Origin: a virus | Direction: 5' to 3' (one strand) | Length of the DNA: 26,195 bases | IMG/VR virus record: IMGVR_UViG_3300033153_000338 | Span: 1-26,195 of that record | Shown here: one piece after another, positions 1 to 8,699 of the stretch | How the letters are laid out: each line of letters starts with the position of its first letter | Position numbering within the stretch: the stretch's first letter is position 1 | Notes under the pieces: generated by a model | Seen by the model: the letters and a program-made list of their open reading frames with translations, nothing else | Told to the model about the DNA's origin: nothing | The model's database searches: none | Position numbers and translations under genes: made by a program

Positions 1-3000
1 ACGCTATATGAGTTCTCTGACATCTTCTCCTCCTGAAGCTTCATTAATCTTGTTGCCTCTTTAGTCAATCTCTTTTGTCTCTGCTCGTTAGTTAACGTGT
101 CAGCTAATTTGAATTTTGGATTCTGTTTTTTGACAAAAGCCTGCAAGTCTTTTACCTCTTGTTCTAAGTTTTGTTTTTCTTCAGTTACGTATGTATTGAT
201 ATCGTTCAAAAGAACAATCTCTCCTGTTGTCCCATCTTCATTTTTTGTCACAATAGAATCGTATCCTTCTTTTTTCAATGCATTAGATAGCCTTTTACCC
301 TTCTTATTTCCATACTGTTTAGAAAGTGTACGCTTATATTCTATCTGAGTGTCTCCCGTTACATCAATAACTAATGGGGATTTTAACTGTATGTCCCCTG
401 TCTCAAAACCTTGAGGTGTAAAGTCGCTAACCTTTTGTGTTACATAAGTTCCTGATGCCTCTACATCCTGACCAAACTCTTTACCCATTTTAGGGGCAGG
501 CTCAGTATTTCTATTATAAGATATAGTGACAGGAGTTTTAGTTGATACTTTATCGCCTCTTACTTCTGTAACTTCAGTCTTTTTAGTAACCTTTACTTTA
601 GGTGCAACCTCTATGTTGTCCGACAAAACCTTTAACGCATCTTCCTTAGACTCTACATTAGACTCTATGACTTCCTCTCCCTGTCTTACTGAGAACTTAC
701 CGTCAGGCTGAGTAATAACTTGACCCTTAACCTCGTTAGTTGTCTCGCCTATTACGTCCTCAACTATAGCACCCTCTTCTACTTGTACGTTTGAGGTAGT
801 AGGTTTAGTTGAAATAGTTAACGCTTCTTCGACTTCAGTTGTCTCAGTGGTCGTAGGTTCTGCGGTTTGTTGAATAGTCCGTAGGTCCTCTTCCACCGCT
901 TGTATATCTCCGGTTTGTTTATCCTCAGAAACTCTTCCTGTTTTTTGCTTTTGAATGGCATCTTTTTTACTTATTAATAATTTTTGTACTTCAGGGTCAT
1001 ATAACACTGCGGTAGACCGATGCAATATTTTATTTAACCTCTTTGATTCATTAAGTTTTTTTATAAATTGGTCACGAGTTACTTGTCTGCCTCGCCACAT
1101 ATACTTACCTGTCTTAGCCCTTTCAGTTTCAGGTTTACCTAAAATTAAATCTAAGTTTACCTGTTCTGTTACGCCTTCCATTAAAAGTCTGTTGTACTCT
1201 TTGTCTGTAAGAACACCTTCATCCAACATTTTTTTATATTGAGTACGTTGTTCTGTACTCAGCCCTTGAACTTTTCCTGTCTCTGCTATCTGTGATATCT
1301 CGGCATTTATTTCTTTTATCTTACCTTTAAATACCTCTCTTGTATTTGTTGTTTGACTTAATTTATTACGAGCCTCAATCAATCTGCCTAGCCTTGTCTT
1401 AACATTTTTCTTCGTGGTTAGCTTAGTTCCCCTTACTGCTAAAGAACTAATAGGTCCACCTGTAACAGAAGCAAGCTCGTTCACTTCTCTACGTATACCA
1501 ATGTTTTCTCTAATTTTTTGTGCTTGGTCTGAATCTATCTTACCAAGTTTTTCCATATTGTCTGTCCACTTATTTATACGTGTATCGCTTGCAGACTCAT
1601 TCATCATAAAGTCCATATCATTAGCAAGCTTATCAGCAATGCTTACGTTGTTTTTATTTCTTTGGTCTCTATAGATATTTATTGCTGCGTTAGATACGTT
1701 GTTACCGCCTGCTCCACCTGCCTCAGCTCCAATCTCTTTCCAATCAAGCTCATCTCCTACGCTTGCCTGTGCTAAGCCTTCCCCTAATGCTTCCATTGCC
1801 GGGTCAAACACTGCACGTTCTGCTGCAAATAAAGCTGCTACTGCAGGACGTGAGGCAAAAGTACCTGCCTTAAATACTCTACCTGCAATACTTGCTGATA
1901 TCATATCAACCGCACCAATCACGAGACCTCTTTTTACACCTCTATCATTGGCTTCATCCCACACCTCTTTTTTCATTAACCCCTCTGCAACCTCGTCAGG
2001 ATTAAGAATATTAAACCCTTGGTTTTCTAATGCCTCAATAACTGAATTAGAATACTCCATTGCAAAGCTTGTTGCTGCAAATCCTGTCCTTATACCCCAA
2101 ACACCACCTGTTATACCACCGCTTATAGCACCGGGAATTGCACCGACTCCACCTGCAGTTGAACCTGCAGCTCCACCAATACCTGCTCCAATCCCCACAC
2201 CGGAAGCACCCGCTGAAGGTACAAGCCACATCCCGTAAGGTAGCATTTGACTTAAAGAGTTAGCTGCTAAGCCAATCATCCACTCAGCAGGGTCCCTTAA
2301 GAAATTATTCCACCCCTCTTTTGCACTTACCTGCCCAAAATATCTTGCGTTTACACGTGATGTTTTTCCTGACTGCTCAGATAGATGTTGAGCAATTTTT
2401 TCTGCGGCTTCTTTTTTATCGAACTCATTATCCAAGTCTGTAATACCCATACTTATCATAACGATTTGTTCCATGGCATTACCACGTGCAAAACCATCTG
2501 TCCAAGCGGTAGATACACTTTCCCAATTATCCAAGTACGCATCTTGAATGTTTTTATTTTCTTTCTTAGAAAAATAAGTCTCGGCAATATCATACTTCAA
2601 CGCTGCTAAATCTTCAGTTGCAGACACCGTATTTAACTGACTAAGATACCTGTCTGTCAATGTAGCCTCGTATTGGTCCTTAGGGATATAGTTAACAACG
2701 TCCTTTGCCCTTATGCCCAATGTGTTTATAGCATCAGCGTCTATCTTCATATAGTCTATCTGTGCCTGACGGTTGATTTCAGCAGCATTTGTTGCGGCTT
2801 GCCTTTGTTTTTTTGCTAAATATGCATCAAAGTCTTCCCTTGTCCTCGCTATGTTTTGGTCATCTATATAGGTTTTAAATAACCTATCTTCTGTTTCTTC
2901 AATTTCTTTTATTCTTTCTGAAGCATCACTACGCAATACACCGTTGACAAAAAACTTACCATAAAGTTCTTTCTCTTCATCGGTTAGGTTTGATTCTAAC

Positions 3001-4433
3001 TTGTCTCTAGGCTCACCCTCCAATATCTCTTCAAGAAACATTCTTTCATCACGAGCCTGTTCGTACATATCAAACCCTGCCTTTGCTACATTGTAGTCAA
3101 GACCTCTCTCTGTATAGAATCTTTCCGCCTCAAGGTCTACGGTGCTAACATCTTTCCATCCCCCCTCTGCAAAGTCCTGTGCCTCCTCTTCAGAGTCAAA
3201 AGAAAATACCTCACCTCTTTTCTTAGCTTCTGCAATAGCCTCTTCAGTAGATAATAACTCCCAATCTATTGGCTTAGATGTTACGTTTTCAGGGTCTTTT
3301 GGGAATAGTGTTGGTGCTGCGTAATGCTTGCCATCTTCCTCATAAGACATCATCCTTACAGTAGACTGTGAGCCATCAGCGTTAACCAAAGCCACAGGTC
3401 TTATGTTCTTAACCTTTAATGCTTTATCTAATGCATTTTCTTCTGTCTCATCTACCTGACTACCTATAGGTACTGCATTACTTCTTACAAAATCTTTAAG
3501 CCTATCTGCATATTTTTGGTCAGCATCCCCGGTAAAGTTATCTAGCTCAATAACATCTCTTGCACCTGTGTATATATTTCTTATTACTACCCTATCAAAT
3601 CCTAACATACCGTAGTCTTCAACAACAAAACCATATTTTCCTAAAGTGGAATTTAATATAGGGGTGACATCGTCAGACTGACCTGCCATCAACTCAGAAT
3701 TTATAATACTTAAAGCTTGATTAAAATCTTCATCTCCTGACAAAGCAACTCGCTCAGAGTTCTCTTGGATTTTTGCTTCTGCCTTTCTATCAGCCTCCTG
3801 TCTTTTTAATAAGTCTTCTTCAGCCTTTGTATATTCTGATTCTTCAAGTTCTTTTGCAAGCTTGTCTTGTGCTGCCTTGTTTTTCTCTGCTTGTTCTTGT
3901 TGTTGGATGTAAAGCTGACCGGCTTTACTTTGCTTCCATTTGTTTTCATACTCAGTTACCTCGTCAAGAGCAAGGGAACTTATGGTGGTATTATCAGATG
4001 CAAGGTTTTTATAGTTAGGCTTAAATCCTACTGCACTATAAAAATCTTTTTCTGAAATAGGAGTATCTGAATTAAGGATAGCAAGCTCCTTATCTTCTTT
4101 TGATACCGACCCAATATCTTCCGACATTGAATCCCCAACTTGTCCTTCTTGTGGAGTTTGAATTGGATTTTTTTTTTCAAACTGTACAGAGATGTCTTCC
4201 CATTGATTACCAAACTTATCTTTTAGTTCGTTCTCTGTAAACTCTTTTCCGTTTGGAGCTACGTAGGTAGGCATAGTAACCTCTTCACTAGTCATCTCTT
4301 GGATTTCCTCTGTGGTTTCTACAAACTGACCTGTAGCCACAAGCTTACCAAAGTCTTCTCCAAATCGTTGACGTAATGACGACTCTGTTAGGATTTTCCC
4401 GTTAGGGGTTTTGTATCTTTTTTCTTCTTCCAT
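1..4433 (-). CDS. Giant ejection-type virion protein with ADP-ribosyltransferase-like region (C-terminus beyond window)
   Basis: The frame is open from ATG at 4433-4431 to the window edge, giving about 1477 codons with no stop, so the C-terminus is missing. It follows two T7 gp14/gp15-like genes, the position of T7 gp16, so I infer an internal protein ejected into the host. Visible order: two similar ~26-residue motifs at residues 7-32 and 57-83 (pattern PNGK-x-[LF]-TE-x-x-L-[RK]-x-[RK]-FG); a long charged, probably helical stretch rich in Glu, Lys and Gln (about 150-700); a glycine/alanine-rich hydrophobic segment (about 738-790) that could insert into membrane; more helical sequence; and at about 1300-1412 a region with YNR, GTYVT, PLVIDV, GYDSIV and GEIVLL motifs that resembles polyvalent-protein ADP-ribosyltransferases. 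I see no lytic transglycosylase motif in the visible part. A hairpin lies just 5' of the start. The structural role is an inference from gene order; the ART call is from motif pattern only. Confidence 0.75.
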   Translation of the reverse strand, partial: MEEEKRYKTPNGKILTESSLRQRFGEDFGKLVATGQFVETTEEIQEMTSEEVTMPTYVAPNGKEFTENELKDKFGNQWEDISVQFEKKNPIQTPQEGQVGDSMSEDIGSVSKEDKELAILNSDTPISEKDFYSAVGFKPNYKNLASDNTTISSLALDEVTEYENKWKQSKAGQLYIQQQEQAEKNKAAQDKLAKELEESEYTKAEEDLLKRQEADRKAEAKIQENSERVALSGDEDFNQALSIINSELMAGQSDDVTPILNSTLGKYGFVVEDYGMLGFDRVVIRNIYTGARDVIELDNFTGDADQKYADRLKDFVRSNAVPIGSQVDETEENALDKALKVKNIRPVALVNADGSQSTVRMMSYEEDGKHYAAPTLFPKDPENVTSKPIDWELLSTEEAIAEAKKRGEVFSFDSEEEAQDFAEGGWKDVSTVDLEAERFYTERGLDYNVAKAGFDMYEQARDERMFLEEILEGEPRDKLESNLTDEEKELYGKFFVNGVLRSDASERIKEIEETEDRLFKTYIDDQNIARTREDFDAYLAKKQRQAATNAAEINRQAQIDYMKIDADAINTLGIRAKDVVNYIPKDQYEATLTDRYLSQLNTVSATEDLAALKYDIAETYFSKKENKNIQDAYLDNWESVSTAWTDGFARGNAMEQIVMISMGITDLDNEFDKKEAAEKIAQHLSEQSGKTSRVNARYFGQVSAKEGWNNFLRDPAEWMIGLAANSLSQMLPYGMWLVPSAGASGVGIGAGIGGAAGSTAGGVGAIPGAISGGITGGVWGIRTGFAATSFAMEYSNSVIEALENQGFNILNPDEVAEGLMKKEVWDEANDRGVKRGLVIGAVDMISASIAGRVFKAGTFASRPAVAALFAAERAVFDPAMEALGEGLAQASVGDELDWKEIGAEAGGAGGNNVSNAAINIYRDQRNKNNVSIADKLANDMDFMMNESASDTRINKWTDNMEKLGKIDSDQAQKIRENIGIRREVNELASVTGGPISSLAVRGTKLTTKKNVKTRLGRLIEARNKLSQTTNTREVFKGKIKEINAEISQIAETGKVQGLSTEQRTQYKKMLDEGVLTDKEYNRLLMEGVTEQVNLDLILGKPETERAKTGKYMWRGRQVTRDQFIKKLNESKRLNKILHRSTAVLYDPEVQKLLISKKDAIQKQKTGRVSEDKQTGDIQAVEEDLRTIQQTAEPTTTETTEVEEALTISTKPTTSNVQVEEGAIVEDVIGETTNEVKGQVITQPDGKFSVRQGEEVIESNVESKEDALKVLSDNIEVAPKVKVTKKTEVTEVRGDKVSTKTPVTISYNRNTEPAPKMGKEFGQDVEASGTYVTQKVSDFTPQGFETGDIQLKSPLVIDVTGDTQIEYKRTLSKQYGNKKGKRLSNALKKEGYDSIVTKNEDGTTGEIVLLNDINTYVTEEKQNLEQEVKDLQAFVKKQNPKFKLADTLTNEQRQKRLTKEATRLMKLQEEKMSENSYS

Positions 4434-4444
4434 ATAATATATGT

Positions 4445-4464
4445 TGGTGTCCTACAGGACACCA
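4445..4464 (-). promoter_or_regulatory. Hairpin just upstream of the giant ejection gene
   Basis: A perfect 8-bp stem (TGGTGTCC / GGACACCA) with a 4-nt loop lies between the 631-aa gene (stop at 4480) and the start codon at 4433, ending 11 nt before the ATG. It has no U-tract on the transcribed strand, so it is not a standard terminator. It could be an RNA-processing site, an mRNA-stability element or a translation control. Its 18-nt core is the exact reverse complement of the core of the terminator after the capsid gene. Confidence 0.6.
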
Positions 4465-4479
4465 TTGTATTTATTTAAA

Positions 4480-6375
4480 TTAACAAGGACCCAAGTCAGC
4501 ACCTGTAGCCTCGTCTATTTTCCTTCCATTCTTACACTCACTCCCACTACCTGACGTACTTTCTTTTGCTTGGAATATACCTGCATCTATAAGTTGCACT
4601 ATCTCAGCTTTACTCATACTTATCTTAAGATATTTTATTAAGTCATTCGCCTCTGTCTGAGCCTCTGCCCCTTTGGTATCAGTAGTTATTACGTGCTCCG
4701 AGTAGGTGTCGTCCTTGCCCTTGCTGATAGTTACTACGTCTTTACCATCAGCCCCAAAGTCTAAGGTGTAGCCTAAGTCTTTTAGTACCTGTCCGTATTG
4801 TTTAACCCAATCATCTTCGCTAAGATTTTTAGTCTTAATGTTTAGTGATTGAATATAAGAGTCATAACTATCTGAAGCACTTGGTTTTTGTTTAATATTG
4901 AATTTAGCATTACCTATCTCTGCGGATAATGTCTTACCTTTAATATATAAACTGTCTTCAAGAACTTTGCTTACGTCTTTTATATCTGTAAACTCTGTAA
5001 CAGCACCTATTATCCAATCGTCTTGAGGGATGGTGTTGTTCTTACTATCTTTAAATTTAAAGGTTCTGAAATCACCATTTCTGTATTTAATAGTTACACC
5101 TGTAGTACTTCTGTCTACCTCTACTGCTTTATTGCCATCGGAAGGGATACCTTTATTAACTAATCCTAATAAGAAATTAGAAGCACTATCTATTTGACCG
5201 GCTGTACCATAATACAGCTCTCCTAAGTTATTCATTAGGTCTACCTTATTCTTATATGCATCTTTACCTTCAGTTATAGACGTTGGCTCATAAGGAGTAA
5301 TTCCTGCAGCCTTAGCTTGTTTTTTAACATCAATCTGAGCTCGTATCGCTACTCGTGCTTGTGCCTCTGCTATTTCTTTTTGTTCATCAGTAAATACAGA
5401 AGAGCCATTAGCATCTTTTGAGGTGTCTCTATATATAAGATTGCCACCCGGTCCCTGTGCGTCAAACTCTGCTTTGTCGTATGTATATGTATACTTCTCT
5501 CCATTAGGTGCGGTAACCTTCGTGTCTGTTAAGATAGAACCTATATTGTTTGGAACCGCCAACATTGATTGAATCTGCATATTTTCCCAATCCTTATATT
5601 CTGAAGCAAACTTTTTTGCCTCCCCGTCTATTGCATACTTACCGCCTTTAGCGTCTATCTCAGTCAATACAGTATTCAAACTACCTTGACCTGCATATTT
5701 TATAACCGCATTTTCAACCTCTCCTAATACCTTAACTCTTTCTGCAGCTTGTTCGTTTAGCTTATACTTATTGTATTGTTGCTTCATTCTTGCACGAAGC
5801 TGATTTATTTGTACAAAATCATTGGGGTTCTTACTCATTTCCATAACCCCGGTCTTTGAATTTTTTACCATTTTTCCTACAGAAACAACACCGTTAGTTG
5901 GATTAATGTAGCCTCTTGCATTTTTTAAATTTGCAAGTCCTTCAGCCTGTTCCATTTCAAATACCTCAAGAAAAGCAGACTCATCTCCTTCCCATCTGTC
6001 CATTTTTGTTCTGTATTCATCTTGGTATTCTTTGGCAAGACTAAACATACCATTGGTGTTGTCGTTAATATTTTGTCTACCTATAGTATAGTCCTTCAGG
6101 CTTAGCTGTCCACTCTTTAATAAGGTGTCCTGCATTAATCTAAACTGTTGGGCATCGTTTGCGTAGGTTAACGCAAAAGTATTTCCCGCATCATAATCTC
6201 CGGTAGGTGCATTAGACAAGACCTCTCCAAATTCTCTTGAAGCTTGGTCGATTGCATCCTTCTTAGCAATCCTTGTTTCAGCTTCATTCTTGAGCATATC
6301 GGACATACTCTTCCCTATTTCAGCCCAATTTATTTGACTGTCTGCCGACCTTTCTTGATACTTATAATACGTCAT
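4480..6375 (-). CDS. Putative internal virion protein (gp15-like position)
   Basis: A 631-aa soluble protein without a signal peptide or membrane segment. The N-terminal half is mostly charged, helix-prone sequence (Gln/Lys/Glu rich, e.g. RMKQQYNKYKLNEQAAERVK); the C-terminal half is more mixed. The protein ends in a short cysteine-bounded tail, CKNGRKIDEATGADLGPC, where the two Cys could close a loop. It sits 14 nt after the 311-aa protein and before the giant ejection-type protein, the same order as T7 gp14-gp15-gp16, so I infer an internal core/ejection protein of a podovirus. No catalytic motif was recognised. The family assignment rests on order, length and composition, and it could equally be another virion cargo protein. 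Confidence 0.55.
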   Translation of the reverse strand: MTYYKYQERSADSQINWAEIGKSMSDMLKNEAETRIAKKDAIDQASREFGEVLSNAPTGDYDAGNTFALTYANDAQQFRLMQDTLLKSGQLSLKDYTIGRQNINDNTNGMFSLAKEYQDEYRTKMDRWEGDESAFLEVFEMEQAEGLANLKNARGYINPTNGVVSVGKMVKNSKTGVMEMSKNPNDFVQINQLRARMKQQYNKYKLNEQAAERVKVLGEVENAVIKYAGQGSLNTVLTEIDAKGGKYAIDGEAKKFASEYKDWENMQIQSMLAVPNNIGSILTDTKVTAPNGEKYTYTYDKAEFDAQGPGGNLIYRDTSKDANGSSVFTDEQKEIAEAQARVAIRAQIDVKKQAKAAGITPYEPTSITEGKDAYKNKVDLMNNLGELYYGTAGQIDSASNFLLGLVNKGIPSDGNKAVEVDRSTTGVTIKYRNGDFRTFKFKDSKNNTIPQDDWIIGAVTEFTDIKDVSKVLEDSLYIKGKTLSAEIGNAKFNIKQKPSASDSYDSYIQSLNIKTKNLSEDDWVKQYGQVLKDLGYTLDFGADGKDVVTISKGKDDTYSEHVITTDTKGAEAQTEANDLIKYLKISMSKAEIVQLIDAGIFQAKESTSGSGSECKNGRKIDEATGADLGPC

Positions 6376-6389
6376 TTTTTACTAATTAG

Positions 6390-7325
6390 TTATGGTGTCG
6401 TTATACCTGCTTTCTTTTTTTCTTCAAGATACTTTTTGTATTCCTCTAAATCAAAAGGGTTCTGATATGCGTTGGTGTAGTATGGATTGTTAAATAACTG
6501 ACCTTGATTCTCTTTACCAACGGCTCTTTTAAATTGACGAAAATCTCTGTTACTCATAGTATTGAAATCCATAGACCCTATGTCTTTACCAAAATATTCT
6601 TGCTGACCTCTATTAAATAACTTTGACTCTCCCTGTCTAACTTTCATTCCCTCATATGGGTTTGTGCTAAAACTCTCTCCAACCTTTGAGGCGAGACCTG
6701 CATCCACATCAGCTTTTGTAGCTACCTTTGTTGATGATTGAGCACCTGCCATTGCATTCTTTTGGGCTCCCGTTTGTTGTGAATACAAAGGAACTAAAGA
6801 CATTCCTTGCTGTGCCATATTAGCCACTCCTTGAAAAGCTTGTTGCTCTGCCCTTGCTGCAAATTCATCGGATGCGGCTGCTGCCAACTGTGCACCCTCT
6901 ATCTCGCCTAATTCCATCTGAAATTTTAAGTCCATTAAACGACCTTGCTCTATTGCAGATTTTTCCTCTAACTCATCAAGTTTCATAGATTGGTCTGCTC
7001 TTATACCTGCCTGCCCCTTGTTCATTGCTAACTGAACCCTACCTGCCGCACCTGCTGCACTCCTTGGGTCGTAATCAAACTGAGATAAAGCAGTTGCACC
7101 CTGAGTTATCAACGCCTCTCTTTCCAATTCGTAAGGCTCTTTACTTATAGAAAGTTCATCCATTACGTTAACATCAAACCTTTGGGCTGCTTTTACTGCC
7201 ATTTCAGCAGCTTTCCTATTGGCTTCATCTGATTTTCTTTTTTCGTTTGCCGCCTGTGCAAAAGACATTCCGGTTGTGGTAGCGGTTATAGCCAATCCGG
7301 ATATTCCTAATATTAATCCTGACAT
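6390..7325 (-). CDS. Putative internal virion protein B (T7 gp14-like)
   Basis: A 311-aa protein opening with a hydrophobic, small-residue-rich helix (residues 2-27, MSGLILGISGLAITATTT...) followed by a long Ala/Gln/Glu-rich, coiled-coil-like helix region (about 30-190) and a polar C-terminus. This architecture (hydrophobic start, then long amphipathic helices with many Ala and Gln) is that of T7 gp14-type internal virion proteins, which insert in the outer membrane during ejection. The context agrees: it is downstream of the tail genes and directly before two larger ejection-type proteins. Its start overlaps the end of the cupin-like gene by 13 nt, indicating translational coupling. The gp14 analogy is inferred; no sequence-level match could be tested here. 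Confidence 0.55.
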   Translation of the reverse strand: MSGLILGISGLAITATTTGMSFAQAANEKRKSDEANRKAAEMAVKAAQRFDVNVMDELSISKEPYELEREALITQGATALSQFDYDPRSAAGAAGRVQLAMNKGQAGIRADQSMKLDELEEKSAIEQGRLMDLKFQMELGEIEGAQLAAAASDEFAARAEQQAFQGVANMAQQGMSLVPLYSQQTGAQKNAMAGAQSSTKVATKADVDAGLASKVGESFSTNPYEGMKVRQGESKLFNRGQQEYFGKDIGSMDFNTMSNRDFRQFKRAVGKENQGQLFNNPYYTNAYQNPFDLEEYKKYLEEKKKAGITTP

Positions 7326-7846
7326 AATTGTAATTGTTTTTCTATTGTACTGCTTGGCAGTGTTTTGTAATCTTCTGTATAAACATCTGCCTCTGCCTCT
7401 TCAAAGGTTTTAGCGTCAGTCTTATATACACAACACCACTGAGTGTCTTCGTGTATATAAAGAACTCTTTGAGTTCCAATCTGTGTAAATATTATATGCG
7501 GTCCCTCTGCAGTTATCAACTCACCGTCATCAGCTAAATATGACACCTTGCCTTTTAATAAAAAAGAGGGGTGCTGCTGCTTGTGTATCATTGAAATTAC
7601 TATATGACCCTTAGGCATAAATAACTCTCTTGTATATAGTCCACCTTCTAAAGTTTGTTTTAATGGATAGGTCTCTTTTAATTCTTCACTTTGTGGTGTA
7701 CCACATTTATGCTCTATCGCTTCATCATATTGACCTAATGCATTTTTAAATGCATCTATCCTATCCCATAACATCCCTCGATGATGGTTTACGTAATTTA
7801 AAATACCCTCAGGGTTATTTTGTTGAACTACTTCCACATCATGCAT
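7313..7846 (-). CDS. Cupin-like protein in the tail operon
   Basis: A 177-aa protein whose central part (about residues 66-145) has a double-stranded beta-helix (cupin) pattern. A first block, GHIVISMIHKQQHPSFLLKG, carries His88 and His92 followed by Gly; a second block around 116-135 carries GTQRVLYIHEDTQW with His132. The paired His and spaced Gly suggest a metal-binding cupin. I recall similar proteins with an IHK-x-x-H and G-T-[KQ]-R-V-x-Y-x-x-ED-T-x-W signature in many podovirus and myovirus genomes near tail genes, without known function. It could be a tail-assembly factor, an enzyme acting on host surface sugar, or a structural protein. A promoter-like TATCTTTG lies 21 nt before the start, and its end overlaps the gp14-like gene. 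Confidence 0.6.
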   Translation of the reverse strand: MHDVEVVQQNNPEGILNYVNHHRGMLWDRIDAFKNALGQYDEAIEHKCGTPQSEELKETYPLKQTLEGGLYTRELFMPKGHIVISMIHKQQHPSFLLKGKVSYLADDGELITAEGPHIIFTQIGTQRVLYIHEDTQWCCVYKTDAKTFEEAEADVYTEDYKTLPSSTIEKQLQLCQD

Positions 7847-7866
7847 ATATAAATTTTATTTATTTA

Positions 7867-7874
7867 CAAAGATA
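7867..7874 (-). promoter_or_regulatory. TANNTTTG promoter-like element before the cupin gene
   Basis: The minus strand reads TATCTTTG followed by TAAATAAATAAA, 21 nt before the cupin-like gene. It matches the Bacteroidota -7 box TANNTTTG. No clear TTG box is seen at the usual -33 distance, so activity is uncertain. Confidence 0.4.
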
Positions 7875-7880
7875 TTAAAT

Positions 7881-8699
7881 TTAAGGGAAACTTTTCATTA
7901 CCTCTGACTCTACTGCAAATAATTCAGATGCACTTTGAGATTTTCCTATTGGTAATTCTAAAACAAACTCACAGTAATGACCTAATACTCCGTGTGATTC
8001 TGCTATTGGGTTCTTAATATATAAGAAATAAGCATCCTGAATTGGTATAGGATTAGTAGCTCCCGGCACTGCAGTTGAATCAATCACAATCTGATTAATG
8101 CCATTCACTTTATCTACATTTATCTGTGTAATGACACCCGCAAAAATAGGTGTGGTATAAGGAGGTAGTGCATAATACAAATAATCACCCACACTTACTA
8201 TGCTTCCTATATTTACTGACAAAGCAAAGTCTACTTCATATGCGGCTGCTACACCACCAACAGCAGAACTTCTTGAGATACCATTTAATGAACGTAGCTC
8301 AAACTCTGATTCATTAGTATTAGCACCTGTTGGTCCGTCATTTCTAACAAAAGAAAACCAAGCAGCCTCTTTCTTTTCAAACCAATCATCGTCAATATAC
8401 CCTGTGTTTTGAATATCTGTGGTTAGATATGCCTCCCAAGAATCATCAGACTCAAGATTAATTGTTTTAAATATTTTATTTACTAAGGGCTCTTGATTAA
8501 ATACACTTGTAATTTTAGCAGGATAGTTTTCACCATAAAACTGACAGTGGTTATTGTTGGTATTATGCCTATATAGGTTGCCTTCTTTAAATGTATAAAA
8601 AAACTGATTCATCCCAATCATCCAATCAGGGAAAAAAGAATAGAATGAAGGAAATCCTTGTGACCCTTCGCTATGAGTTAATGTATAATTTACTGCCAT
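7881..8699 (-). CDS. Tail-associated structural protein, probable partner of the giant nozzle protein
   Basis: A 272-aa protein, mostly beta-strand-like. The first 50 residues (TLTHSEGSQGFPSFYSFFPDW, then FYTFKEGNLYRHN, then a stretch ending in FYGENYPAKITSVFN) resemble a segment I know from the C-terminal parts of giant tail-stabilisation ('muzzle') proteins of Bacteroidota podoviruses and crAss-like phages, with the signature [ST]-[FY]-[FY]-S-[FY]-x-P, W/F-K-x-G-x-L-Y-x-H and FYG. The middle (about 140-200) has a barrel-like repeat with VGDYLYY and IFAGVITQI. It follows the 1874-aa gene by 13 nt. My reading is a separate chain completing that tail structure, or a domain split from it. No enzymatic motif was seen. 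Confidence 0.5.
   Translation of the reverse strand: MAVNYTLTHSEGSQGFPSFYSFFPDWMIGMNQFFYTFKEGNLYRHNTNNNHCQFYGENYPAKITSVFNQEPLVNKIFKTINLESDDSWEAYLTTDIQNTGYIDDDWFEKKEAAWFSFVRNDGPTGANTNESEFELRSLNGISRSSAVGGVAAAYEVDFALSVNIGSIVSVGDYLYYALPPYTTPIFAGVITQINVDKVNGINQIVIDSTAVPGATNPIPIQDAYFLYIKNPIAESHGVLGHYCEFVLELPIGKSQSASELFAVESEVMKSFP

Noticed and set aside
1699-2238. Plus-strand open frame of 179 codons rich in Pro and Ala
   Set aside because: It is the antisense of the Gly/Ala-rich segment of the giant minus-strand protein. Its composition is fully explained by that, and no plus-strand gene context exists.
3773-4055. Two overlapping plus-strand open frames with Leu/Phe-rich, membrane-like translations
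   Set aside because: They are antisense to the Glu/Lys/Gln-rich helical part of the giant protein; hydrophobic antisense of charged helices is a common artefact.
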